From NCBI GenBank assembly GCA_944382805.1, contig CALWNS010000248.1:1-14552 (forward strand): DNA of 14,552 bases, given 5' to 3'. A program made the translations under genes and the position numbers. This DNA comes from an uncultured Gemmiger sp. Lineage in GTDB: Bacteria > Bacillota > Clostridia > Oscillospirales > Ruminococcaceae. Shown here one piece after another: positions 1 to 6,657 of the stretch. Under the pieces are notes generated by a model that was given only the letters and a program-made list of their open reading frames with translations, was not told the origin of the DNA and ran no database searches. Within the stretch, counting starts at the first letter, position 1, and each line of letters starts with the position of its first letter.

Positions 1-372
1 CTCGTCGGCTGGATCAGCGCCGGGCAGTGCTTTCTGATAGAAGCCAACGGCCGCCCCGGGGCCTGGTTCGTCTTGCAGTTGCCCGCATCGGACGACTATC
101 CCGCCGCCAACAAACGAAAAGGCGGCGCGAAGGCAACAGCCTCCACGCCGCTGCCCCGCGCCACTATGCGGGGGCCCTATACCGATCCACATTTTTCGGG
201 TGCTTCCAAATACATGCTAACCTTCTGCCAAGCCTGCTGCCCGCGGCTGGCCATCGAGGTGCCGCTGGACGACCCGCTCTGTCGATTCCGCCTGGCCTAC
301 TGGCTGGACCAGGACTTTGTGCCGGTTGCACGGGCGGCCGACGGAACGATGCAGCTTATCTCTCATGGATGA
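1..372 (+). CDS. C-terminal part of an unrecognised protein (5' end outside window)
   Basis: The frame is open from the first base to the TGA at 370-372, giving about 123 residues with no start needed inside the window. A TTG at 73 could be read as a start, but residues upstream of it (GWISAGQCFLIEANGRPGAW) look protein-like, so I treat this as the end of a longer gene. The last 55 residues contain a small cysteine cluster (FCQACC, then DDPLC) and a hydrophobic/aromatic stretch (FRLAYWLDQDFVPVARAADG), perhaps a degenerate zinc-binding tail. No family is recognised and no function is proposed. It converges on the minus-strand operon. Confidence 0.5.
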   Translation, partial: LVGWISAGQCFLIEANGRPGAWFVLQLPASDDYPAANKRKGGAKATASTPLPRATMRGPYTDPHFSGASKYMLTFCQACCPRLAIEVPLDDPLCRFRLAYWLDQDFVPVARAADGTMQLISHG

Positions 373-422
373 CTTCTTCGGTTACATGTCATGAGGTCCT
401 TGCATCATTTTTTCATTGCTCC

Positions 423-445
423 AAAGTGCTGCACTCGCAGCTTTT
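423..445 (+). terminator. Possible weak terminator after the plus-strand partial gene
   Basis: A GCTGC (428-432) / GCAGC (437-441) stem with a 4-nt loop is flanked by AAA on the left and followed by TTTT at 442-445. It lies 50 nt past the stop of the partial gene. The stem is only 5 bp plus A-T pairs and the T run is short, so this is a weak call. Confidence 0.3.
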
Positions 446-592
446 CTGATAGAATCGCCATTTTGGCAGCTGCACTGCCCGCTCCATTTTGAGATTCCTT
501 TGTGCCTTTTCCATACTGTCTGCGTTTCTTTATTCTCTGTGAAATGACAGGATAACCCTGGCTGCCGGGGCACCGTTTAGCTGCCAATGCCC

Positions 593-623
593 GCCAACAA
601 TCAGGATAAGCCCGAATGTTGGC
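593..623 (-). terminator. Inverted repeat just past the last gene of the operon
   Basis: GCCAACA (593-599) and TGTTGGC (617-623) form a perfect 7-bp stem with a 17-nt loop, beginning 7 nt past the stop codon of the RDD-FHA gene on the minus strand. There is no U-run after it, so it is not a typical intrinsic terminator. It may only stabilise the 3' end. The rest of 373-629 holds nothing I recognise. Confidence 0.25.
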
Positions 624-629
624 CGCGAT

Positions 630-1385
630 TCAGATAACGATGCGGAAGGCAGTATTGCGGTCAGCCAGGTAGAACTCGTCCCCGCTGCGCAGGGCCACGG
701 GCGAGCCCTGACGCAGCCGTACACCGGATCCGGTATAGGTACCATAATGGGAGCCGAGATCGTGCAGCACGACGGTCCGAGTTTGGGGGTTGTACTGCAC
801 CTTGCAATGGGTACGGCTGATGCCGCGGTAGTTGTCTGGGAAAACGACATCGCAGGTGGTCTGGTCGCGGCCGATCAGCAATCCTTGCCCCGTGATGGGG
901 TACGACCGCCCCGCAAACAGCCCTGATACCCCCACCAGTTGAGCACTGCCGGTGGCGTCCGTGTAATGAGTGGGCTGTGGCTGCGCATAGCTGGCCACGC
1001 GTGCAGCCACAAAGGTGTGCGCCCATTTGTCGTGCCAGGTGCGGCACCGCGGGTCGCCAAACGCCACAAAGTAACCGATGCCCAACGCCAAGCCGGACAC
1101 ATAGCGGCACAGCGCACGCAGGAAAGACTGCGAATAAGTGATGGGCACACCGTCCTCATCCACCACGATCAGACCCAGGATATACTTACCCAGTGTAGCG
1201 TGCATTCCACTTCCTTCCAAGATGCCAAAATACAGCAGCATGGCAACACTCGTCAGCACCACATAGACATTCCAGCCCAGGAGGAAAAAGGCAAGACTCA
1301 GAATAATGTTCATAAATACACCGTCCAGCAGCAGGGCCGCCACACGCTTGCCCATGGTGGCTTTTTGATGGTAAATGGCTTCCAT
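630..1385 (-). CDS. RDD-family membrane protein with C-terminal FHA domain
   Basis: This is a 251-residue protein. I start it at the ATG at 1385, which has GAGGAGG about 8 nt upstream and sits 22 nt after the preceding stop. The longer open frame upstream overlaps the vWA gene and is its shadow. Residues 10-130 are an RDD domain: KRVAALLLD near the start, transmembrane segments at about 15-37, 40-56 and 92-110, the TLGKYILGL motif at 64-72, and WHDK at 117-120. A polar linker (132-150) leads to an FHA domain (about 152-251) with the phosphothreonine-contact pattern GRD (172-174), ISRTH and LGSHYGTY; Tyr replaces the usual Asn before GT. RDD proteins are multi-pass membrane proteins of mostly unknown or transport role. 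Here the FHA tail would bind phosphothreonine on the cytosolic side. It is the last gene of the nine-gene operon. Confidence 0.9.
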   Translation of the reverse strand: MEAIYHQKATMGKRVAALLLDGVFMNIILSLAFFLLGWNVYVVLTSVAMLLYFGILEGSGMHATLGKYILGLIVVDEDGVPITYSQSFLRALCRYVSGLALGIGYFVAFGDPRCRTWHDKWAHTFVAARVASYAQPQPTHYTDATGSAQLVGVSGLFAGRSYPITGQGLLIGRDQTTCDVVFPDNYRGISRTHCKVQYNPQTRTVVLHDLGSHYGTYTGSGVRLRQGSPVALRSGDEFYLADRNTAFRIVI

Positions 1386-1407
1386 AGCTTGATCCTCCTC
1401 AAGATGG

Positions 1408-2991
1408 TCAGAAGTTAAAACGGAACAGCACATTGCCAATGGAGATTTCATCACCACTGCGCAGACGATTGGGCGCATACAGGCGCATTCCACCAAGCGC
1501 CGTACCGGCAGGTGAGCCAAGGTCCTCGATGTACAGGTACCCCTGTGAAAAGAAGATTCGGCTGTTGTGTGCGGCCACCTCCTCATCGGCGAACACAAGG
1601 TCGCAGTCATCCGCACTGCCGATAAGGATGTAGTCCTTGAGATAAAAATCGCGATTCGGAGACGAAGCGCTGCCGGACAGCACTTCCAGATGCATCGGGA
1701 TCGCACCGGGCTGGTTCTCACTGGCGGGGCGGTGAGGGACCAAGGGTGCATCGCCGGGCTGGATCGCACCGTTCGCCGGGCCGGGCGCAGATTTGGGCCG
1801 ACGAAGCACCAGCACAATGACCAGCACAATAACCGCTGCGCCCAGAACGCCTATGGTCCCCGCCGCCCACGGCGGCAGACCATTCAGCGGGCCGGGGCCA
1901 GCCTGTGCGGTCTCCGCCGTGGCTGTAGCGGGTGTAACGCTGGCGGGGGTCGGCTGCGCCAGCTCAGGGGTATCCTCCCCGGAACCTTTGGGGATCGTGC
2001 CGGGCAGCGGGTCTGCCGTAGTGGCGGGCGGCTTTTCGTCCGGCTCCTCGGCCCAGTTCTCGTCCGGCGCAGAGGCTGTATTTTCATCGGGCCATTCCCG
2101 GGCTGGCGAGTCCTCACTTTCTGCAGCAGGCGGCGCATAGGCGCTGCCGCCCACCGTGTAAAGGCCGGAGAGATTCAGGATATCAGGGCGGCCGTCTTCG
2201 GCCCAGAACAGGGTAAAGGGTTCCTCCTCGCCTTCCTCCAGCGGGAAGGAACAGGCCGTAAGGGCGGCTGTCTGCTGTGCGATAACCTGCCCGGCGTATG
2301 TGCCGTCTCCATCGTCGGCGTAGTAACCGTTGCCGCACAACTCCCGCAAATCACGCAGCTCTTGCGGTGAGCCGCCTCCTCCCAGAATGCAGGCGCTGAA
2401 CAGGAAGGGCGGCAGGTCGCCCAGTTCCGGCAGCGCGCTTTCATCACCGCTGGACCAACCGTCTGTCAGCAGTATCAGACTGTACAGTTCGCCAGGGGCC
2501 CACTGGCTCTCGGTCAGCTTTTGCACCGCCTGGGCCGCACCGTAGCCGATGTCGGTCTGGCCGCGGAAGTCGAGCTGCCGCAGGGCTGCTTTGATAGCCT
2601 CGGCATCGTATTCAGATGTATCTGCGGAAAAATTGTCACTGAAGCTGTACATTCGAAAGGCGCAACCAGGCGTATTCTGTGCCAGCGCGTCAATCAGGTT
2701 GTCGATGGTTTCGAGATAATTGCCGGTCGAGTACGAGCGGTCCACCACCAGTACATAGGTCACGCTTTGTCCGCTCTCGGCCAGTGAGACCATGCTTTCT
2801 GCTTCGCGGTTGTTGAGCTCGGGCGCATAGTCGCCCAAGCCCTGGAAAAAGATATACAAAGCCCGCCCCTGTATATAAGCGGCTGCAGGCAACGGCGCAG
2901 CGGCTGCTGCGGGCAGCGCCAGCATGGCGGACAGTACCAGGAACAGCGCCGCTGCCGCCAGACGGCTGAAACGTTTATTCTTGGGTTGCAT
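1408..2991 (-). CDS. Secreted vWA domain protein with TM helix and divergent FHA tail
   Basis: This is a 527-residue protein. An N-terminal signal peptide (KNKRFSRLAAAALFLVLSA, cleavage near 28-32) precedes a von Willebrand A domain at about 75-260. Its metal-ion-dependent adhesion site is complete: D84-x-S86-x-S88, T146 in GQTD, and D177 in LLTDG. A Pro/Glu/Thr/Ala-rich stalk (about 290-365) leads to a TM helix at 373-396 followed by RRPK, placing the tail in the cytosol. The C-terminal FHA-like fold (435-527) keeps LGSPAGT and RSGDEISIGN, but the phospho-contact residues are gone: GS replaces GR (458-459), VAAHNS replaces V-S-R-x-H (472-477), and Ala replaces Asn before GT. The vWA likely binds an extracellular or membrane partner. 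The FHA is probably a scaffold rather than a phosphothreonine reader. The start follows the PP2C stop by 13 nt. Confidence 0.9.
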   Translation of the reverse strand: MQPKNKRFSRLAAAALFLVLSAMLALPAAAAAPLPAAAYIQGRALYIFFQGLGDYAPELNNREAESMVSLAESGQSVTYVLVVDRSYSTGNYLETIDNLIDALAQNTPGCAFRMYSFSDNFSADTSEYDAEAIKAALRQLDFRGQTDIGYGAAQAVQKLTESQWAPGELYSLILLTDGWSSGDESALPELGDLPPFLFSACILGGGGSPQELRDLRELCGNGYYADDGDGTYAGQVIAQQTAALTACSFPLEEGEEEPFTLFWAEDGRPDILNLSGLYTVGGSAYAPPAAESEDSPAREWPDENTASAPDENWAEEPDEKPPATTADPLPGTIPKGSGEDTPELAQPTPASVTPATATAETAQAGPGPLNGLPPWAAGTIGVLGAAVIVLVIVLVLRRPKSAPGPANGAIQPGDAPLVPHRPASENQPGAIPMHLEVLSGSASSPNRDFYLKDYILIGSADDCDLVFADEEVAAHNSRIFFSQGYLYIEDLGSPAGTALGGMRLYAPNRLRSGDEISIGNVLFRFNF

Positions 2992-3004
2992 TTTATTTTC
3001 CCCC

Positions 3005-3745
3005 CTAGGTACATAGCCCCGCCAGCAGGGTCAAGTTGTCGGTGTCCGGGGTGATGCGTTCCATCACACGGCGCAGCATCCAGCTCCCCCATTCGGCTGC
3101 GGTATCGGATTTCAGACAGTCGGCCAGAATCTCCTCCGGCTGCATATATTCCCAAAAGCCGTCCGAGCACAACAGCAAACCGTCTCCGGGCGCAAGATGC
3201 ACGGGCAGGGTCTGGACCTCGGGCTGACATCTGTCGGCATCGCCCACCGCACGCAGCAGACTGGAGCGGTCCTCGTCCCAGTTGATCTGACGGAACCCGA
3301 TCTGCCCTGCCAGATACTTTTTATAGGTGACCGAATGATCCTGCGTAAGCTGGCGGATGGTGCCTTCTTGTATCAGGTACAGGCGCGAATCACCGCAGTG
3401 CACGCAAGCCAACGTTTCAGGCCCCGGTGCCACCGCCACAATGGTGGTGCGCATGGTGCGGTGCAGCTTTTTCTGCGCTTCCATCAGTATTTTGTTGGCC
3501 GTCATAAGCTCTTCCGCCAGCGCATCAGCGGCATCGGCCGGGTCGGGCGCACGCGTTTTCCAGAACTGGTGCAGCGCCTGCACGATAAACTCGGCCGCCT
3601 GATCTCCGTGACCATGGCCGCCCAACCCGTCCGCCAGCAAGAGCAGCGGTAATTTTTCCGGAGCAGGGCTTTCTACAGCGGCACAGCGATCCTCGTTGTA
3701 AGGGCGGCCGCCGGGGTGGGTGAACGAATAAAGGTCCAGTGTCAT
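3005..3745 (-). CDS. PP2C-family Ser/Thr protein phosphatase (second in operon order)
   Basis: This is a 246-residue metal-dependent phosphatase, about the size of a bacterial PP2C core. The start is the ATG at 3745 (MTLDLYSFTH), 4 nt after the protease stop, with GGGGTGA ahead of it. An upstream ATG in frame would extend 10 residues into the previous gene and is less likely. All core motifs are visible: GGRPYNED (12-19), LADGLGGHGHG (37-47, metal ligand D39), CGDSRLYL, LTQDHSVT, LLLCSDGFWEY and DNLTLL near the C-terminus. It has no signal peptide or TM, so it is cytosolic. It should remove phosphate from targets of the two operon kinases and possibly from the kinases themselves. PP2C next to vWA and kinase genes recalls the TerY-P triads, but no Ter gene is present here. 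Confidence 0.93.
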   Translation of the reverse strand: MTLDLYSFTHPGGRPYNEDRCAAVESPAPEKLPLLLLADGLGGHGHGDQAAEFIVQALHQFWKTRAPDPADAADALAEELMTANKILMEAQKKLHRTMRTTIVAVAPGPETLACVHCGDSRLYLIQEGTIRQLTQDHSVTYKKYLAGQIGFRQINWDEDRSSLLRAVGDADRCQPEVQTLPVHLAPGDGLLLCSDGFWEYMQPEEILADCLKSDTAAEWGSWMLRRVMERITPDTDNLTLLAGLCT

Positions 3746-3749
3746 CCCA

Positions 3750-5015
3750 TCACCCCAGTTCGGTGCGCAGCACATTGCCCCGATCCCCTACATAGAAGCT
3801 GTCACCCGCACGCAGATGACAGGGGGTATTGGGGGTCAGCCGCTGGCCGCTCATCAAATAGGTGCCATAGCTGGAGTTGAGATCGGTGACGATGAAATCG
3901 CCGCTGGCAGCGTCATACGCAACCATACAGTGCCTGCCGCTCACGCCGGGCGTCCCCTGCTGATAGACCAGTTGGCAGGCTCCCGGGTCACGACCGATCA
4001 GGATCCCCTGCGTTGTGACCGTTATCCGCAGGCCGTTGTGTTGCATATTGAGGGAACGCAGCGCCGGACTGCCCGCCGGGCCCGGTTCGAATGCCGGAGC
4101 AGGTGTGGGCTGCGGTTCGGCGCCGACGGCCGCTTTCTTCTTTTTGCGGCTGCCGGAGGCCGCGATCACGCAGATGATGACCACCGCAAACACGCCCGCA
4201 GCAACGATCAGCGGCACAATGGGCAGCGAGGAACCGCTTGCCATATCATAGGCCACATTGTTCTGGTCAAGCAAAGGCAGAATCTCAGCGGTGCTGACCG
4301 CATAGCCAAAGCCAGCCACCTTGGCGCCGTCGGCCTCCACAGCCGAGGCGGTGGTCACGCCGATGACCGCGCCGTTCTCATCAGTCAGCGGGCCGCCGGA
4401 GCTGCCGCCGCTGAACTCGGTATCGGTCTGGATGAAGCGGCAGCCTGTCCCCTGCTCGCTGAGCAGACGGCTGATGTTGCCGGTGGTGACTGTGGCGTCC
4501 TCAACATTATAAGAGGACAGGGTCTCGATGGCAGCATCGGCCACGCCGGGGTAACCCACGGCATAGGCCGTCTGGCCGATAAGATCGTCAGTCGGTTCAC
4601 GCAGGGTGACCGGTACGCGCTTGTTTGTCGGTTCGTTCAATCGCAGGATGGCGATGTCCTTGCTCTCGTCATGATCCACGATGTACAGTTCCTCGTACTC
4701 GTTGGAATCGTAGAATGCATACAGGAACATATTGGGGTAGGCATCTTTGGTGCCGCCTCCCAGCTTGACATAGTTTTCGATAACATGGTAGTTGGTGACG
4801 ATGTACTGGGGGTTCTCGCCCTCGCTGCCGACAAAGAACCCTGTTCCCTGGTTGGCGACATAGCTGGTGTCGTCCTCGGCATAAAACAGGATCATCACCA
4901 CGCTGTTGCGCACGTCGGCCGCCGCGGAGCCGTCCGCCCTGGCTGGCAGCGCCAGGCAGCAGGCAGCGAACAGCGCCGCCGCCAGCAGGCTGAGCAATCG
5001 TTTGCAGGTCTTCAT
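3750..5015 (-). CDS. Membrane-anchored trypsin-like serine protease with cytosolic FHA tail
   Basis: This is a 421-residue protein with a GAGGAGG ribosome site 8 nt before the ATG. A signal peptide (KTCKRLLSLLAAALFAACCLALPARA, cut near 27) precedes an S1C/HtrA-like chymotrypsin fold at about 33-250. The triad is present: H77 in VTNYHV, D120 in SKDIAIL, and S206 in GGSSGGPL; the oxyanion motif is intact and there is no PDZ domain. A TM helix at 264-286 is followed by a lysine cluster (RKKKK, 290-294), so the protease faces outward and the C-terminus inward. After a Pro-rich linker, an FHA domain (about 330-421) shows IGRD (340-343), VSGRH (358-362) and LNSSYGTY, so phosphothreonine binding is likely. 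The arrangement suggests that an intracellular phospho-event recruits or controls an extracellular protease. Substrate is unknown. Confidence 0.93.
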   Translation of the reverse strand: MKTCKRLLSLLAAALFAACCLALPARADGSAAADVRNSVVMILFYAEDDTSYVANQGTGFFVGSEGENPQYIVTNYHVIENYVKLGGGTKDAYPNMFLYAFYDSNEYEELYIVDHDESKDIAILRLNEPTNKRVPVTLREPTDDLIGQTAYAVGYPGVADAAIETLSSYNVEDATVTTGNISRLLSEQGTGCRFIQTDTEFSGGSSGGPLTDENGAVIGVTTASAVEADGAKVAGFGYAVSTAEILPLLDQNNVAYDMASGSSLPIVPLIVAAGVFAVVIICVIAASGSRKKKKAAVGAEPQPTPAPAFEPGPAGSPALRSLNMQHNGLRITVTTQGILIGRDPGACQLVYQQGTPGVSGRHCMVAYDAASGDFIVTDLNSSYGTYLMSGQRLTPNTPCHLRAGDSFYVGDRGNVLRTELG

Positions 5016-5041
5016 AAGTTGCCTCCTCTTTTCCGGGCAGG

Positions 5042-5833
5042 TCAGTAGCCGCAGCGGATGACCAGCGCCGTATAATTGTCCTGCGCGGGCAGGGCCCGGG
5101 CACGGATGCGTGTATCTATCTGCGCACAGACTTGCATGGGGTCAGGCACGGCAAGGCAGGCGCCGAGTTCTTCCGCGGGCAGCACATCGCCCACGCCATC
5201 GGAACACAGGATCAGCGCATCGCCCTCCTGCAGAGCCAGCGGGCGGCGGGTAGCATCCATCTCTCCAATGTTTCCGCTGCCCATGAACTCACTCAGGCGG
5301 GCCGCGTCTTCCATTTCATTGGCAGGGGAAGGATCCAATTCTCCACGGGCGATGGCTTCGGCATAGCGCAGGTGCTGCTGGTTCTGTTCGGCGTTGAGTC
5401 GGACGAGCGCACCTTCCCGCGACAGATATAAAAAGCTGTCGCCCACACAGGCGAACCAGAGTTTTTCGCCAAAAAACAGGCAGGCCACCAGCGTAGTGCC
5501 TCCGCGGCCCATGAACCGGGCAAACAGCCGTTCATCGGTACGGCGCACCGCCTGCATCAGCTGTGCGCCCAGGTCGCCGGAACGGTCCATGGCGGCAAAC
5601 TCCTCTCGCATACATTGCAGCGCAGCCTCGCTCACCGCCTTGCCGTCCTCCATGCCACCCATGCCGTCCGCCAGCAGAGCCAACAACCCGTTTTGCCGGA
5701 TCTCGGTCACATCGGTGGCATTGATGAAGCAAAACGAATCTTCCTGGTATTCGCGTCCGCCCTGCTGCTGCATATTGCCGACCCAGTAACTCAGCAGCCG
5801 TCGGGGGCGCGGCACGGGCGCGATACTGTTCAC
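5042..5833 (-). CDS. PP2C-family Ser/Thr protein phosphatase (first in operon order)
   Basis: This is a 263-residue phosphatase started at a GTG at 5833. The GTG overlaps the FHA gene's TGA (GTGA, 4-nt overlap) and has AAGGCGG about 10 nt upstream. The longer frame to 5884 would run well into the FHA gene. The first inner ATG (5773) would cut off conserved residues just before the REYQED motif. Motifs: GGREYQEDSF (25-34), LADGMGGMEDG (54-64, metal ligand D56), VGDSFLYLS, ALILCSDGVGDVL and AQDNYTALVI. It is soluble with no TM. It is clearly diverged from the other PP2C of the operon, for example QED against NED and the insert between the GDS and SDG motifs, so the two probably have different targets. 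Translational coupling to the ZnR-FHA gene suggests fixed stoichiometry between reader and eraser. Confidence 0.92.
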   Translation of the reverse strand: MNSIAPVPRPRRLLSYWVGNMQQQGGREYQEDSFCFINATDVTEIRQNGLLALLADGMGGMEDGKAVSEAALQCMREEFAAMDRSGDLGAQLMQAVRRTDERLFARFMGRGGTTLVACLFFGEKLWFACVGDSFLYLSREGALVRLNAEQNQQHLRYAEAIARGELDPSPANEMEDAARLSEFMGSGNIGEMDATRRPLALQEGDALILCSDGVGDVLPAEELGACLAVPDPMQVCAQIDTRIRARALPAQDNYTALVIRCGY

Positions 5834-6624
5834 CGAACCGCACCGCCTTTCAAGCCGTTGATCCAGTCGAAGCGGCTGCCGCACAGCGGCACAAACAGCA
5901 GCACCGTCTCGCTGTTGCCGATCTCGATCACATCGAAAGGCGCCAGTGGGCTGCGGCTGCCAGCCACCTCGCCGTTCAGGTACAGGATGGAACTTTCACC
6001 GCAGATGAAAACGAACGAATTGCGCTTGGCGTCGTACCCGATACTGGCCACCGCGGCGTCGCGTGAGATATTCATATCTTTATCCAGCGAGATATCGAAT
6101 TTGTGTCCGGAACCGGCGCGGCCTATGGTGTTTCCTTTTGCCTTGAGCGGATAGGTTCTGCCCTTGTCGGGTCCGCCGATGCACACAAGCCACCCCACGT
6201 CGGGGTCCTGCACATCCTTGTGCATGATGGGCATCGTCTTACCCTCATCGGTATTTTTTTCGGGTTTCCAGTCGGAAGGAGGCTGTGTTCTGCCGCCGTA
6301 ACTGCCCGTGCCACCGGTCTGGTTCGTGCCCCAGCCCGAAGGAGGCTGCGTTTTGCCGCCGTAGCCACCCATACCGCCTGTTCCACCTGTACCGCCCCGG
6401 GTGCCGTCCTGACCGTTCGGCGCCTGGGTCGCGCCCCCGTCCGGACGGGGCCAGCCTCTGGGCGCCTGAGTCTGCGACCCGTAACCTCCCCCGCCGCCCC
6501 AGCCCGGCGGGGCCTGGGTCGCGCCTCCGAAATTGATGATGGACTGCTCCTTGCCGCAGTACGGGCAGGCCGCGTTCACCTCATCGTCGTAAAAGTGCCC
6601 GTTGGGGCATTGCTTCATCGCCAT
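5830..6624 (-). CDS. Zinc-ribbon / T-Q-x-P repeat / FHA domain protein
   Basis: This is a 264-residue cytosolic protein. Three nearby ATGs (6630, 6624, 6618) compete. AGGAGG lies only 1 nt before the first and 7 nt before the second, so 6624 is preferred. The N-terminal zinc ribbon has C6, H10 (CPNGH) and C20, C23 (CPYC). Residues 33-119 are Gly-rich and low-complexity, with five T-Q-[AP]-P motifs (T36, T52, T66, T92, T113), mostly followed by a Trp, and then KTMPI (T130). The FHA domain (about 145-245) has TIGR (R169), NISRD (S187, R188; Asp in place of His) and LNG (N217). The regular threonines, with Gln at +1 and Pro at +3, look like phospho-acceptors that FHA domains could read. I infer a hub substrate/adaptor, similar in logic to GarA or Fha1. 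It has no TM segment. Confidence 0.9.
   Translation of the reverse strand: MAMKQCPNGHFYDDEVNAACPYCGKEQSIINFGGATQAPPGWGGGGGYGSQTQAPRGWPRPDGGATQAPNGQDGTRGGTGGTGGMGGYGGKTQPPSGWGTNQTGGTGSYGGRTQPPSDWKPEKNTDEGKTMPIMHKDVQDPDVGWLVCIGGPDKGRTYPLKAKGNTIGRAGSGHKFDISLDKDMNISRDAAVASIGYDAKRNSFVFICGESSILYLNGEVAGSRSPLAPFDVIEIGNSETVLLFVPLCGSRFDWINGLKGGAVR
6268..6528 (-). repeat. Coding repeats: Gly-rich segment with five T-Q-x-P units
   Basis: This stretch encodes residues 33-119 of the ZnR-FHA protein. Five imperfect units carry [AQKR]-T-Q-[AP]-P followed by a short stretch and often a Trp, spaced by Gly runs. The spacing is irregular (16, 14, 26 and 21 residues), so it is not a simple tandem array. The motif itself is far better conserved than its surroundings. 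Confidence 0.8.
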
Positions 6625-6657
6625 ATCCATTCCTCCTCGTATTGTATGTGTTTTTCG

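Noticed and set aside
382..587. Small minus-strand ORFs of 60-63 codons past the operon end
   Set aside because: There is no ribosome site, no family resemblance and the two frames overlap each other.
1386..1829. N-terminal extension of the RDD-FHA protein by 148 residues
   Set aside because: It overlaps the vWA gene's FHA coding region in another frame. The ATG at 1385 has an excellent ribosome site and starts right at the RDD domain.
3816..5048. Long plus-strand open frame of 410 codons
   Set aside because: It lies antisense to the protease-FHA gene, lacks a ribosome site and has low-complexity, unrecognisable sequence. It is a GC-rich shadow frame.
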